Below, one piece after another: positions 53,510-62,615 of a stretch of 64,000 bases of DNA (positions are counted from its first letter, which is position 1; each line of letters begins with the position of its first letter). Under the pieces are notes generated by a model that saw only the letters and a list, made by a program, of their open reading frames with translations, did no database searches and was not told where the DNA came from. A program made the translations under genes and the position numbers. Source of the stretch: Fimbriimonadia bacterium (GTDB lineage Bacteria > Armatimonadota > Fimbriimonadia > Fimbriimonadales > JABRVX01); assembly GCA_039961735.1 (NCBI GenBank), contig JABRVX010000002.1, positions 1 through 64,000 of the forward strand. Reading direction: 5' to 3'.

Positions 53510-55198
53510 TCACTCCCGGAACTGCGTTCCTCGCCACTGGGCGAACAGCGGCTTAAGCTTGTTTCGCTGATATTTCCCTGTCGATGTGACCGGGAACTCC
53601 TCTCCGAACACTACTACTTTCGGCCTCTTGTTGAATGGCAGAGCTGCGGCGCATGCTCGCAAGATGTCGTCCTCGGTCAGTGTAGCACCCTCTTCCAAAA
53701 CCACGTACGCACCGATCTCCTCGCCGTACATGTCATTCTCGAATCCCACCGCCATGCCCGCCTTTACCCCTTCGATCGAGTTGATCACCTCGTCGATCTC
53801 GAGCGGGCTGTAGTTGACGCCGCCACGTATGATTAGCTCTTTCAGACGGCCGGTGATGAAGTAGTAGTCCAGGCCGTCTTCTCCGCGCACCCAGAAACCT
53901 TCGTCACCGCTGCGAAACCACTGATGCTTGAAGGTATCACGGTTCGCATCCGGGCGCTTGAAGTACCCCTTCATCACGCAGTGTCCACGGATAACGATCT
54001 CGCCCCGTTCCTTCTCTGGTAGAGGGCGCCCATCCGGATCGTGTATCGCCATCTCGTTGCAGGAGATCGGGCAACCTATACTCGGGAAACCGTAGTCACG
54101 CATCCAGTGGTTGTGAACATCCTTCGGTTGACCCAGTGGTAAGAAGCAGTCGTAGCATGTGGTCTCGCTCAACCCGTACCCGTGTTGGATCACCTTATCG
54201 AACTGCTCCTCGAAGCGCTTGCCCAGTTCCACCGTGAGCGGTCCCGCGCCGCATATGAAGTGACGAAACGCGCCAAAGTCGTATGCCGAGATGTCTTCGT
54301 TCTTCTCGCACAAGAACGCTAACACCGTCGGCACGACGCTGACTACCCCGACGCGATACTGCGACAAGGTCTTCCAGAAAGAGGTGGCACTGAACCGCCG
54401 ATGCAGCAGCACCGAGCCGCCATAGTATAACGGCGTGCAAAGCGTGACAATGATGCCGTTGACGTGATGGATCGGCAGCACGCACATCATGCGCTCGCCT
54501 TCGCTCATCCGGTGCCACTCTGCTATCGAGTGTGCATCGGCTAAGTGGTTGTACTGCTCCAGTACGACTCCCTTTGGCGGTCCTGTCGTGCCGCTCGTAT
54601 ACACTACCAAGCTCTCGGTCTCAGGGCCGTAGTCGGGTCGCGCAAACGGCACCGGGTGAGGGGCTATCGCCTCGCCCATCTGGACGTAGTCGGCTCGAGG
54701 CTCACCCATCATCTGCACGAAGTGTTCTATGGAATTCTCGCCGCTTCTTAGGGCGGCGTACCGGTCGATGTAGTCCGGCATTACGAAGATGGCACGTGCC
54801 TCCGCGTTCGCTTGGATGTACTGGATGCGCTCGTCGTCCTCCGAGGCGTTGATGGGCACCACGCACACGCCAGCCAGCCACGCAGCGAAGTACACCTGCA
54901 CCGTCAGCGGGTGATTGTACGAAAGCAGTGCGATGCGGTCGCCGACACCGAGACCCAGATCGTATCGCAAGAAGCCCGCGGTGTGACATACGTCTCGATA
55001 GAACTCGCCGTAGGTGTAGCTGCCCGCCTCGCCATCTTGGTAGTACGTAAGCCAGGGCTTGTCGGTCAGGCGAGTGGCCTGCATCTCGATCAGCTCGCCC
55101 AAGGTCTCCACCTTGGTCATGCGCTGCTCGAAGGGACGGTGGCTCATGTCTCGAGCGGCCCGGATGTTCTCGCGCGTCGTTGCGTCAAGGTCTTCCAT
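53510..55198 (-). CDS. Class I adenylate-forming enzyme (acyl-CoA synthetase/ligase)
   Basis: 562 aa; ATG at 55198 with TTGGAGG upstream. It activates a carboxylic acid with ATP. The P-loop-like A3 motif is LVVYTSGTTGPPKGVVLEQ, A5 is HGYGLSETTCYDCF, and the hinge GRLKELIIRGGVNYSPLEID and the A10 lysine region TSTGKYQRNKL are all present. Substrate cannot be read from the sequence; acyl-CoA ligase is most likely, with an acyl carrier or peptide pathway less so since no carrier protein gene is near. Operon partner of the DinB-like gene. Confidence 0.88.
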   Translation of the reverse strand: MEDLDATTRENIRAARDMSHRPFEQRMTKVETLGELIEMQATRLTDKPWLTYYQDGEAGSYTYGEFYRDVCHTAGFLRYDLGLGVGDRIALLSYNHPLTVQVYFAAWLAGVCVVPINASEDDERIQYIQANAEARAIFVMPDYIDRYAALRSGENSIEHFVQMMGEPRADYVQMGEAIAPHPVPFARPDYGPETESLVVYTSGTTGPPKGVVLEQYNHLADAHSIAEWHRMSEGERMMCVLPIHHVNGIIVTLCTPLYYGGSVLLHRRFSATSFWKTLSQYRVGVVSVVPTVLAFLCEKNEDISAYDFGAFRHFICGAGPLTVELGKRFEEQFDKVIQHGYGLSETTCYDCFLPLGQPKDVHNHWMRDYGFPSIGCPISCNEMAIHDPDGRPLPEKERGEIVIRGHCVMKGYFKRPDANRDTFKHQWFRSGDEGFWVRGEDGLDYYFITGRLKELIIRGGVNYSPLEIDEVINSIEGVKAGMAVGFENDMYGEEIGAYVVLEEGATLTEDDILRACAAALPFNKRPKVVVFGEEFPVTSTGKYQRNKLKPLFAQWRGTQFRE

Positions 55199-55286
55199 CT
55201 TCGACTTTCCTCCAAGATACTGTTCGACAGAGAACAGGTGTGACCTGCCGGCAGTGCCCGGCTCAACCTCTTGGCCACCTCGTCCG

Positions 55287-55292
55287 TATTGT
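55287..55292 (+). promoter_or_regulatory. Candidate -10 box, possible leaderless start
   Basis: TATTGT ends five bases before the ATG at 55298, with no ribosome-binding site between. This is the same layout as at 18207, 35849 and the minus strand near 58605. Confidence 0.3.
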
Positions 55293-55297
55293 CCGAC

Positions 55298-56020
55298 ATG
55301 AAGGCTACGACGGGCACAGTCATTGCCGTGTTGGCGGTTCTCGCCGCGTTCCAGGTGGCGCTCGTGACCGTCGTGTTGTGGGGAGACGCGGTTTCGCGTG
55401 CCACGATGCTGATGGTCTCTGGGCTCTACCTTCTGTGGATACTGGGGTTCGGGCTGGTCAGCCGACTCGGCCGAGATCGCGTTCGGGCCGTCATCTCTCG
55501 TATGCGCATGTCCCGCGGCCTAAAGTTCACCCTATTTGCCACGCTGCTGGCTTTGCTCGAAGAGGCCGTCACTACCGGTATGACCAACCTCGCGCCGCTC
55601 TTCGGCGTATCCGTCGGAGCGGCATTCATCACGGCATCCACCAACTACCTCGACGTGGTTCTCGGCCACAGCGTGGTCGTGTTCGTGCCGATGTTCGCTG
55701 CTTGGGCTTGGATGTTGGGGCGGCGGGCGTTCACTCCGAACATGGTCCTGATAACTTTCGGTCTCACGGGGATGCTAGCAGAAGCGATGTCCTTTGGCAT
55801 CCAGAATCTGGCCTCGGCCCCCTTTTGGATCTTGGTGTACGGGCTGATGGTGTATCTGCCCGCGTACTGCCTCGGCCCTGGAGAGCGAGCGGAGCCGCCG
55901 AGGGCTCGAGACTACGCGCTTGCCCTCTTCCTTCCCATCTTGGCAGCGATCCCGGTGGCTGCAGTCGTCGGTTCACTGCATCCCGGCCCACACCATTTCG
56001 GACCGGGCAACGGGCCCTAG
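55298..56020 (+). CDS. Polytopic membrane protein of unknown function
   Basis: 240 aa; the ATG at 55298 is preferred over a TTG at 55271. It has about six membrane helices (near residues 5-25, 35-53, 72-95, 102-125, 150-175 and 195-218). ATLLALLEEAVTTGMTNLAP carries paired glutamates within a helix, a feature seen in CPBP-type intramembrane proteases, but the other motifs of that family are not clear. Its stop overlaps the atpH stop on the opposite strand within the palindrome CTAG at 56017-56020. Confidence 0.7.
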   Translation: MKATTGTVIAVLAVLAAFQVALVTVVLWGDAVSRATMLMVSGLYLLWILGFGLVSRLGRDRVRAVISRMRMSRGLKFTLFATLLALLEEAVTTGMTNLAPLFGVSVGAAFITASTNYLDVVLGHSVVVFVPMFAAWAWMLGRRAFTPNMVLITFGLTGMLAEAMSFGIQNLASAPFWILVYGLMVYLPAYCLGPGERAEPPRARDYALALFLPILAAIPVAAVVGSLHPGPHHFGPGNGP

Positions 56021-56565
56021 GCCTGTATCAAGACGTCGCGATAAAGGCGCTCTCGCAGGCCGTCCAGGTTGCCCCGGATGGAGCCGTCCATCAGCGTATC
56101 CCGCAAGACGACTTTCACACCGCCGATGATCTCTGGGTCAACGGAGAATGTGGCCTGAATCCTCATTCCCGTTTTGCGCTCGAGGTAACCGATGACCCGC
56201 CGTTGCTCATCCTCGGACAGCTCGGTGGCGGTGATCACCTCGGCGTCTGCCACCCCCTCGAACTCCTTGCGAAGCAGTTCGAACTCCTCTTGGATCTCCG
56301 GAAGGGCATCCTCACGGCGCTTGTGGATGAGCAGCGAGAGGAGGTCGCGGGTCAGGTCCGAGACCCGACCCGACAGTTTCTCCATGCTCGCCCCTTTGCT
56401 TACGACGTCTCCTACAGGGGAGAGGAGAAGGTTGCGAAATGCCTCATCCGTGGCAAACAGGTTTGCCAACACCCCGAGGTCATCTGCCACAGCCGCCAAC
56501 ATGCCCTTGTCTCGAGCGGCGTGGAAGAGTGCCCGAGCGTATCGCTTCGCAACCCGCCGGCTCAT
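56017..56565 (-). CDS. atpH: F-type ATP synthase delta subunit
   Basis: 182 aa, typical. It links the F1 head to the peripheral stalk. The N-terminal helix bundle (RRVAKRYARALFHAARDKGM) and the C-terminal part (LERKTGMRIQATFSVDPEII, GGVKVVLRDTLMDGSIRGNL, LDGLRERL) are diagnostic. Here it is the last gene of the operon on this strand: the F1 genes atpA, atpG, atpD and atpC do not follow, because an opposite-strand gene converges and shares the stop-codon palindrome. Confidence 0.92.
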   Translation of the reverse strand: MSRRVAKRYARALFHAARDKGMLAAVADDLGVLANLFATDEAFRNLLLSPVGDVVSKGASMEKLSGRVSDLTRDLLSLLIHKRREDALPEIQEEFELLRKEFEGVADAEVITATELSEDEQRRVIGYLERKTGMRIQATFSVDPEIIGGVKVVLRDTLMDGSIRGNLDGLRERLYRDVLIQA

Positions 56566-56568
56566 CGG

Positions 56569-57105
56569 CTATGCGGCCCCCGATTCCTCGACGAACGCGC
56601 TTACGAGCTTGCGATGGCGCTCGTCGGACATGGTCTCGCGCGTCACCTTCTCGGCGGCGCGCAGGGCGAGGTCCACGACGTGTGCGCGCAGCTCCAGCAT
56701 CATCTTCTGCCTCTCTTGGGCCATCTCCGCGTGGGTGCGTTCTTCGATCTCCTTGGCCGTGGCGCGCGCTTCGGCGATGATGCGATCTTTCAGAGCCTGC
56801 GCTTCCGAAACGGCGGCGTGGATGCGCTCGCGGGACTCGGCCTCGGCTGCCGCCAACTTTTGTTCGTAGTCGTCCCGTAGTCGTTGCATCTCGCTCTTCA
56901 GGTTTTCCGCATCCGAATAGGTATCTTCCAGATAGCGCGTTCGGTCGTCCAGCGCTTGGCGCAACGGTCGGAAGAAGATGCGGCTGACCAAGAAGAGCAT
57001 AATCAGCACGGCAATCAACTGTGAGATGATCGTGCGCAGATCAATGCCCAAATCGCCGAGCAGGTTGCCGTGGCTCAGCTCGCCGAGCCTATCCCACCAC
57101 TCCAT
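56569..57105 (-). CDS. atpF: F-type ATP synthase b subunit
   Basis: 178 aa. One N-terminal TM helix (about 26-46, TIISQLIAVLIMLFLVSRIF) is followed by FRPLRQALDDRTRYLEDTYS and a long charged coiled coil to the end (EMQRLRDDYEQKLAAAEAES, then IIAEARATAKEIEERTHAEM). It forms the peripheral stalk. Lies three bases upstream of atpH. Confidence 0.92.
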   Translation of the reverse strand: MEWWDRLGELSHGNLLGDLGIDLRTIISQLIAVLIMLFLVSRIFFRPLRQALDDRTRYLEDTYSDAENLKSEMQRLRDDYEQKLAAAEAESRERIHAAVSEAQALKDRIIAEARATAKEIEERTHAEMAQERQKMMLELRAHVVDLALRAAEKVTRETMSDERHRKLVSAFVEESGAA

Positions 57106-57136
57106 CAGTACCTCTCCTTGTGTCGCTATGCGGCGC

Positions 57137-57460
57137 TTAGCCGGCTAGCGGGAAGCTGGGTGCATCCGCAGCGAGGGGCGCGGAGTAGTGTGCGGTAGCC
57201 TTTTCAGCGTCGATGACGTCCTTCGGCGCGGGCAGCTTGCCCAGCAGAAGGAACGCGATGAGCAACGTGAACAGGATCAAGGACTCGACGAACGCGAGGG
57301 CGATGATCATCGAAGTCTGAATCTTGCCCTGCAGTTCTGGCTGTCGCGACATACCGTTCAATGCTCCGTTACCGATGTGGCCCTGGCCGAGTGCGCCGCC
57401 CAGGACGGCGAGTCCCAACGCTAGGCCGACGGCGAGTGCGATTCCGTATAGTGCTAGCAC
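57137..57460 (-). CDS. atpE: F-type ATP synthase c subunit
   Basis: 107 aa, longer than the usual 70-90 because of a C-terminal tail after the second helix (KLPAPKDVIDAEKATAHYSA and more). Two helices surround the polar loop NGMSRQPELQGKI. The ion-binding glutamate is E59 in ALAFVESLILFTLL. Q26 in GALGQGHIG occupies the place of the Na+-type glutamine and S60 follows the glutamate, but the Thr and Tyr of strict Na+-binding c subunits are replaced (Leu, Phe). Proton use is therefore more likely but not certain. Confidence 0.93.
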   Translation of the reverse strand: MLALYGIALAVGLALGLAVLGGALGQGHIGNGALNGMSRQPELQGKIQTSMIIALAFVESLILFTLLIAFLLLGKLPAPKDVIDAEKATAHYSAPLAADAPSFPLAG

Positions 57461-57475
57461 CTTTCGGTGACCTCC

Positions 57476-58204
57476 TTAGTGCGCCGCCGCCGTCGCGGCG
57501 TGCGCGTGTTCTTCCTCATGTTCGTGCGGGCTCATAAGCGCGAGATAAATCGTTGTCAGCATGGCGAATACCAATGCCTGAATGAGCGAAGTGAAGATGG
57601 CCAGCAGCAAGATGGGCGCCTGAAGAGGCAACGGGAAGCCGCCGACGGATACCAGGTTGCCGAAGACGTGGCTCACCTCGTGTTCGCCGTGCACGTTGCC
57701 GTAGAGTCGCAGAGAGAGCGAGATGATCTTCGCGAACTCGCTGACTACTTCTACGAAGAGCATCAGCGGTCCGATCAGCGCCATCGGCCCCCAGAAGTGC
57801 TTGATGTAGCCGAGGATGCCGTTGTTGCGAATGCCCTCGTACTGCACGTACACGAAGACCGTGATGGACAGGCCGAGGTTGATCGCGAGGCTGGCCGTCG
57901 GCGTCGGAAGCCCGAGAAGCCCCCACAGGTTCGAGCACAAGATGAAGATGAACATCGTGCCCACGAACGGAACGTACTTGCGCCCCCGAGGGCCGATGAC
58001 GTTCACACACATGTTCTCGATGAAAACGTAGATGTGCTCGGCCAACCGGAACAAGAGACCCCGCGGTACCCTTTCGGTCCGGCCTCTCTGGATGGCCGTG
58101 CCGAAGACCGCAAGGAAGAGCCCAATGATGATCAGGCCCCACAACGGGAGCGCCCAATAGGCAGGTCCCGTCCCCGCTCCGGCAGCTACGAACGCTATCT
58201 GCAA
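57476..58204 (-). CDS. atpB: F-type ATP synthase a subunit
   Basis: 242 aa from a TTG at 58204, with AGGTGAGGAAGGG upstream; no in-frame ATG gives the full N-terminus. Five or six TM helices are visible. The essential arginine is in KIISLSLRLYGNVHGEHEV and the preceding ALIGPLMLFVEVVSEFA is conserved. It forms the ion half-channels beside the c ring. The C-terminus is His-rich (HEHEEEHAHAATAAAH). It follows the atpI-like gene by 13 bases. Confidence 0.93.
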   Translation of the reverse strand: MQIAFVAAGAGTGPAYWALPLWGLIIIGLFLAVFGTAIQRGRTERVPRGLLFRLAEHIYVFIENMCVNVIGPRGRKYVPFVGTMFIFILCSNLWGLLGLPTPTASLAINLGLSITVFVYVQYEGIRNNGILGYIKHFWGPMALIGPLMLFVEVVSEFAKIISLSLRLYGNVHGEHEVSHVFGNLVSVGGFPLPLQAPILLLAIFTSLIQALVFAMLTTIYLALMSPHEHEEEHAHAATAAAH

Positions 58205-58217
58205 TGCCCTTCCTCAC

Positions 58218-58598
58218 CTACTCGCGCGAACGCAGGGACCGTAGGGCCCCTGCGGCCATCGCCAAGTATACCGAAACCGCGCCGAGTACGAAACAGGCCG
58301 CCGGAACGAGCCCGAGCGAAGCCGCGCCGAACGCAGCGAGACCGAACACGGGGAACTTGACGGCGCCGAGACCGAGCAGGCGGGCGTGCCCATCCACAAG
58401 GCGCGAGTCCGTCCGTATCCACCGGGGAAGCAAGCTTGCGCTGAGCAACAGGGAACCCGCCGCAACGCCCCAGCCCAGGCTCAGGCCCAAGGCCTCACGC
58501 CACCCCAGCAGCAACAAGACCCCTAGGAGGGCCGGAACCACGAGCCACAGGGCATCCAGCCCGGCTCTCCCTACCCAGTACCCGGAAGGTTCTCGCAC
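58218..58598 (-). CDS. AtpI-like small membrane protein
   Basis: 126 aa from a GTG at 58598. Four hydrophobic helices (near 15-30, 38-55, 75-93 and 98-115) and its place just before atpB fit an AtpI (ATP synthase subunit I) type protein, which aids c-ring assembly or ion uptake. Sequence alone is too diverged for certainty. No Shine-Dalgarno is seen; TATCGT ends six bases before the GTG on this strand, so this may be the leaderless start of the operon. Confidence 0.65.
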   Translation of the reverse strand: MREPSGYWVGRAGLDALWLVVPALLGVLLLLGWREALGLSLGWGVAAGSLLLSASLLPRWIRTDSRLVDGHARLLGLGAVKFPVFGLAAFGAASLGLVPAACFVLGAVSVYLAMAAGALRSLRSRE

Positions 58599-58604
58599 GA
58601 AGCA

Positions 58605-58610
58605 ACGATA
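58605..58610 (-). promoter_or_regulatory. Candidate -10 box of atp operon
   Basis: The minus strand reads TATCGT six bases upstream of the GTG at 58598. There is no ribosome-binding site and no clear -35. Same layout as other leaderless candidates in this window. Confidence 0.3.
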
Positions 58611-58783
58611 CCGCGTCGCGGCGGTCAGGCATCGCTATAGAGCCTTCGGAACCCACCAGCACGGCTCTCGGGTTCGAGGCCCGGAACACCCGGTGCGCCT
58701 TGCCATCGAGGGTTTTGTGCGGCACGTAGGTAGACGACGATGCACCCGACGCTACGCTGTGGTGGAGTATCGTCCTGTTGCAG

Positions 58784-59371
58784 CTAGACCAGGCTGAGGG
58801 TCAGGGAGCGGAGGCGGCCCACCGTGAGGCGGTCCAAGTCGCCGAAGCGGACGAGCATCTTGTGGTTGAGCTGACCCACCGCCTTGACGGCGTCCACGCG
58901 GCCGGGCAGTATCAGATGCTCCGCGCGGCTGAGCGGGATCTCGGCAAGCACCTGCGTCTTCGGCTCGAGCGACTCGGCACCGAACTGCAGCAGCCCGTCC
59001 GGTGATAGCTTCACGCACCGGCCATCGGAGACGATGGGAGTCATCGTCATCGTCGAGAGCTTACAGGGGAGGTCGCACTGACGCCAGGCCTGGTCGTCCA
59101 GCCGCTCTAACCGCACCTGTGCGGGGGCAGCGAGTAGCAGGAGCGCGCCCCGTCGTCCCAACAGGTCCGTGTGCACTACTGCCACCGTCTCGCCCGAGCT
59201 GACCTCTAGTGTGAGGTCGGGTGGCGGGTTGGTGTGGTCCAGGGCGTACCACTCACCCCACCGGCACTCGAAGATGAACACCTCGGTGTGATCCAGAATC
59301 GCACCGAACATCTCCTGTTCCCCGGAGTTCCACGAGAGGCGTGCCAGCTTGCCCTTGTAGTTTGTGATCAT
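58784..59371 (-). CDS. Hypothetical protein
   Basis: 195 aa, not recognised. No signal peptide or membrane helix. It is mostly beta-strand (EVFIFECRWGEWYALDHTNP, LTLEVSSGETVAVVHTDLLG, KTQVLAEIPLSRAEHLILPG). No catalytic pattern is evident. It lies alone between the atp operon and the tricorn gene on the same strand. The 185-base gap after it (58599-58783) holds no recognised feature other than the atp promoter candidate. Confidence 0.6.
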   Translation of the reverse strand: MITNYKGKLARLSWNSGEQEMFGAILDHTEVFIFECRWGEWYALDHTNPPPDLTLEVSSGETVAVVHTDLLGRRGALLLLAAPAQVRLERLDDQAWRQCDLPCKLSTMTMTPIVSDGRCVKLSPDGLLQFGAESLEPKTQVLAEIPLSRAEHLILPGRVDAVKAVGQLNHKMLVRFGDLDRLTVGRLRSLTLSLV

Positions 59372-59450
59372 AGCGGTTGGACCGAGTGGTATTTTCCCGG
59401 CGGTTCATTCCGCAATGAAGACGAGGGCGAGCCTCGCACGTTGTACTAGA

Positions 59451-62400
59451 TTAGCTCCCAGACTTCCGTTTGCGCAGCTCCTCCATACACTCCTTCACGG
59501 CGCGCTCGAGCTGTATGTCCTTACGGTTCAGGATGTCTCTCACCCCGATAGGTACCAGGACGTCTGGTTGTACCGCGGTGTTCTCCATCGTCGTTCCGTC
59601 CAGCCTGCGCACCCACACGAAGGGCACGCGAATCGTCGTCCGCCCGTCGAACAGCGTACGATCGCTGGTGCCGATCACCCCCGCGGCAGTCGGGGTGCCC
59701 ACGATCTTGCCGAGTCCGAAGTCACGGAACCCCGAGGCGAAAATCTCCGAGTTGCTCGCGCTGCCTTCGTCAATCAGCAGCACGGTGGGCTTCCGCCATA
59801 CACGCGAGGGTGAGACCTCCAAACGCTCCTCACCGCGGTTCTGCCGGTAGGCGTATGCTCGCCGCTCCAACGCTTCTAACAGGAAAGTCGCAATATGCCC
59901 GCCGCCGTTGCCCCTAACATCCAGGATCAGTCCTTCGTAGGGTGCGGCATCACGCCACAGCTCCCGCTCGAACCGCTCCAGGGATGGGATGTTCATGCTC
60001 TGGATGTGCATGTAGTACAGCTTGCCGCCGGACTGTTCTAGCACCGTCTGGCGACAGGTGTCCACCATGTTCTCGTAGCGTGCGTTCGAGAGGGCCGAGC
60101 TACTGATCGGCCGAATGCGCACGTCTCGCGTTTCGCTGCCACTGGAGACCTTGAGCCGCACTACTTTGCCGACGGTGTCGTCTAGCAGCTCGTGCAAGGA
60201 CTCGTTATGCCGCACCGGCTTACCGTCCACTTCCAGGATCGTGTCACCCGGTGACAGGAGGCTTTCCGGCTTGGCGGCAGGTGTTCGCTTCACCACTTCC
60301 ACTACTCGTGCGCCGGGTCCCGTGTACGCTTCGTCGAGCAACACACCGAGGTTGCCAGTGGCACGTGGCGAGTCCTCGGGGATGCTGAAACCGAGGTGGC
60401 TCGCCCCCAGTTCACCCAGCATCAGCGTGAAGAAGTAGGTCATGTCCTGCGAGTGATAGGTTCGTTCCATGAAGGGCTCGTACACCGCTCTCACGGCATC
60501 CCAATCCACTCCGTGCATGCCCGGGTCGTAGAAGTAGTGCTTCAGGATCCAATAGCCCTGATGAAACAGCGCCTTCGATTCCTCCTGCCTATTTATCGTA
60601 ATCTCTGCAGTGAAGCTAACGCGGCCCGTCGAACCGTCCAGCGAGACCGTCTGGATACTGCCACCGCTGCCGATGTAGTACACCTTCTTGCCCGACTTGT
60701 CGGGGATTAGACTACCACTCACGCTGGTAGCGGTGGCCAGAGGCTTCAGGTTCTCTCCACCCACTCCCACCGAGTAAAAGCGGCGCGTGCCGTCCGGCGC
60801 TGCTACGAACACGACGGTCTTTCCGTCGGGCATTACCGCGAACTCGTGTTGCTGACCGGCATAGGAGGCTATCTGACGAGCACGTGTGTGGATGTCTTCC
60901 CAGTCCACCGCGATCGGCTTGTCTTTCTCCTTGTCCTTCTCGAGTTCCTCGGAGGGTTCGTCTTCTAGCTTGTCCGGCTGGCGCTCGAGGGATAACACGT
61001 GGATGGCAGGGTCCAGTCCGCGTCGCCAATTGTCACGATACACGTAGGCGATTTGGCGTCCGTCCCCTATCCAGCGGACGTAGCTGTTGTAACCGGGCCT
61101 GCGCGTGATGTTGATGGGCTGAGCGGAAAGATCGGTGGGCATTAGCTCTACGTCCCACGACTCCCGAATCTCACTACGCGAGACGAGTAGCCACTTACCG
61201 TCTGGCGACACGGCCCAGCTATCCAGCGATGGGCCGGCACGAACCTTCTCGGCGGGTCCGCCCTCGGTAGACACTCTCCAGAGCGCCACGCCGTTCGGCC
61301 CCTCGACGAAGTACACCTGCTTGCCGTCTGGCGAGAAGCCTACGTCCTCCTTTGGCCCGCCACCTGTGCTCAGCTCTCGTAGGTTGCTGCCGTCGGTGTC
61401 CATGATGCATACCTGTGGGGTGCCGTTGCGCTCGCTGAGGAATGCTATCTGCTTGCCGTCCGGGCTGTATGCGGGGTCGGAGTCCACCTCGGGGCCACGG
61501 GTCAGTCGCTTCGCCACACCGCCATCCGCCGACACGGTGTAGATGTCTCCATACAGCGCGAAGGCCAACCGCTTGCCGTCGGGTGACACTGCCAGGTCGG
61601 ACGCACCCGATGTGAGGGTTCGGCGCTCGGTCAGGTTGAATGGATCGTCGGTCGAGGCTTGGAGAGCGATCCGCTTCGGCTTCCCACCGGGTGGGAGGTG
61701 GTACAGGTCCGGACCGTACTCGAAGACGATGTCCCCCGACTTACGCGCGATAGAGGGGAAGCGTACCATGCCCTCGGCAAACGTCGTCAGCTGTCTCGGG
61801 TTGCTTCCGTCAGAGGACATGCGCCAGAGGTTGAACGTTCCGGACCGCTCGCTCACGAAGACGACGTTCCGACCGTCCGGCGTCCACATCGGCCAGTGGT
61901 CCTGCCCCTCCCAGTCGGTCAATCGTACGTACTCGCGGGCGTTGGGCGAGTAGGTGTAGATATCGAACTGCCCTCCGCCCTTATAGCGTTTGCGATACCA
62001 TGCTGCAGCGCCGCGCGTGATGGCAACACGCCTGCCGTCCGGCGACGCGCTTGCGGCATAGCAGTACTGATAGTCCTCGTCCGTCAAGCGAGTGGTGGCG
62101 CCGGTCTCGACGTCCACGGCATACACGGCGGTGCGCCGGGCCTCGCGGTTAGATAGGAAGAGCACCTTCTTGCCATCCGGGGTCCAGTCGGTCACCATGT
62201 CCGATGCCGAGTGGTAGGTTAGGCGTTTCGGCCTCCCCCCCGCCGCATCCATCACATACACATCGTAACCGCCTTCTCGGTTGCTGGAGAAGGCAATTTG
62301 CTTTCCATCGGGAGAGAACTGGGGGCGCATCTCGTGACGCACGTGCACGGTGACGCGCGTGGCACGTCCGCCCGAAGTCGGCGCTGTCCAGATGTCGCCG

Positions 62401-62510
62401 AGGTAGGAGAAGGCGACGGTCTTCCCGTCGGGCGAAAGAGCGGGCGTTCTTGCTCCGATCACCGCGTCGGGGCTGAGCGACAATGCGAAAAGGACTACCG
62501 CGAACACCAT
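59451..62510 (-). CDS. Tricorn protease homologue (S41-type)
   Basis: 1019 aa with AAAAGGACGG before the ATG and a short signal peptide. Two PD40/WD40-like beta-propellers cover about 20-290 and 310-500 (repeats such as PQFSPDGKQIAFSSNREGG and AYSPDGKQIAFLSERNGTPQ). A linker, a C1 domain, a PDZ domain (about 720-815, TGPGARVVEVVKRTPAAKPE, SLLSPGDTILEVDGKPV) and an S41 protease domain follow. The nucleophile serine lies in IDEGSASNSEIFASGF (about residue 919). Tricorn enlarges peptide products for downstream aminopeptidases; this bacterial form is probably exported. Confidence 0.92.
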   Translation of the reverse strand: MVFAVVLFALSLSPDAVIGARTPALSPDGKTVAFSYLGDIWTAPTSGGRATRVTVHVRHEMRPQFSPDGKQIAFSSNREGGYDVYVMDAAGGRPKRLTYHSASDMVTDWTPDGKKVLFLSNREARRTAVYAVDVETGATTRLTDEDYQYCYAASASPDGRRVAITRGAAAWYRKRYKGGGQFDIYTYSPNAREYVRLTDWEGQDHWPMWTPDGRNVVFVSERSGTFNLWRMSSDGSNPRQLTTFAEGMVRFPSIARKSGDIVFEYGPDLYHLPPGGKPKRIALQASTDDPFNLTERRTLTSGASDLAVSPDGKRLAFALYGDIYTVSADGGVAKRLTRGPEVDSDPAYSPDGKQIAFLSERNGTPQVCIMDTDGSNLRELSTGGGPKEDVGFSPDGKQVYFVEGPNGVALWRVSTEGGPAEKVRAGPSLDSWAVSPDGKWLLVSRSEIRESWDVELMPTDLSAQPINITRRPGYNSYVRWIGDGRQIAYVYRDNWRRGLDPAIHVLSLERQPDKLEDEPSEELEKDKEKDKPIAVDWEDIHTRARQIASYAGQQHEFAVMPDGKTVVFVAAPDGTRRFYSVGVGGENLKPLATATSVSGSLIPDKSGKKVYYIGSGGSIQTVSLDGSTGRVSFTAEITINRQEESKALFHQGYWILKHYFYDPGMHGVDWDAVRAVYEPFMERTYHSQDMTYFFTLMLGELGASHLGFSIPEDSPRATGNLGVLLDEAYTGPGARVVEVVKRTPAAKPESLLSPGDTILEVDGKPVRHNESLHELLDDTVGKVVRLKVSSGSETRDVRIRPISSSALSNARYENMVDTCRQTVLEQSGGKLYYMHIQSMNIPSLERFERELWRDAAPYEGLILDVRGNGGGHIATFLLEALERRAYAYRQNRGEERLEVSPSRVWRKPTVLLIDEGSASNSEIFASGFRDFGLGKIVGTPTAAGVIGTSDRTLFDGRTTIRVPFVWVRRLDGTTMENTAVQPDVLVPIGVRDILNRKDIQLERAVKECMEELRKRKSGS

Positions 62511-62615
62511 AGTGCCGTCCTTTTCCGCTTCCCCGCTCCCCGCTCCTGCCTCAGAGCCCGATCACCGTCGGCAACTCGGGTTCCTCGTACGGGGATTGGT
62601 GGGCCAAAATAGGCC

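Noticed and set aside
55180-56880. 566-aa plus-strand reading frame over the atp genes
   Set aside because: It is a shadow frame that runs through two ATP synthase genes and a membrane gene on other frames.
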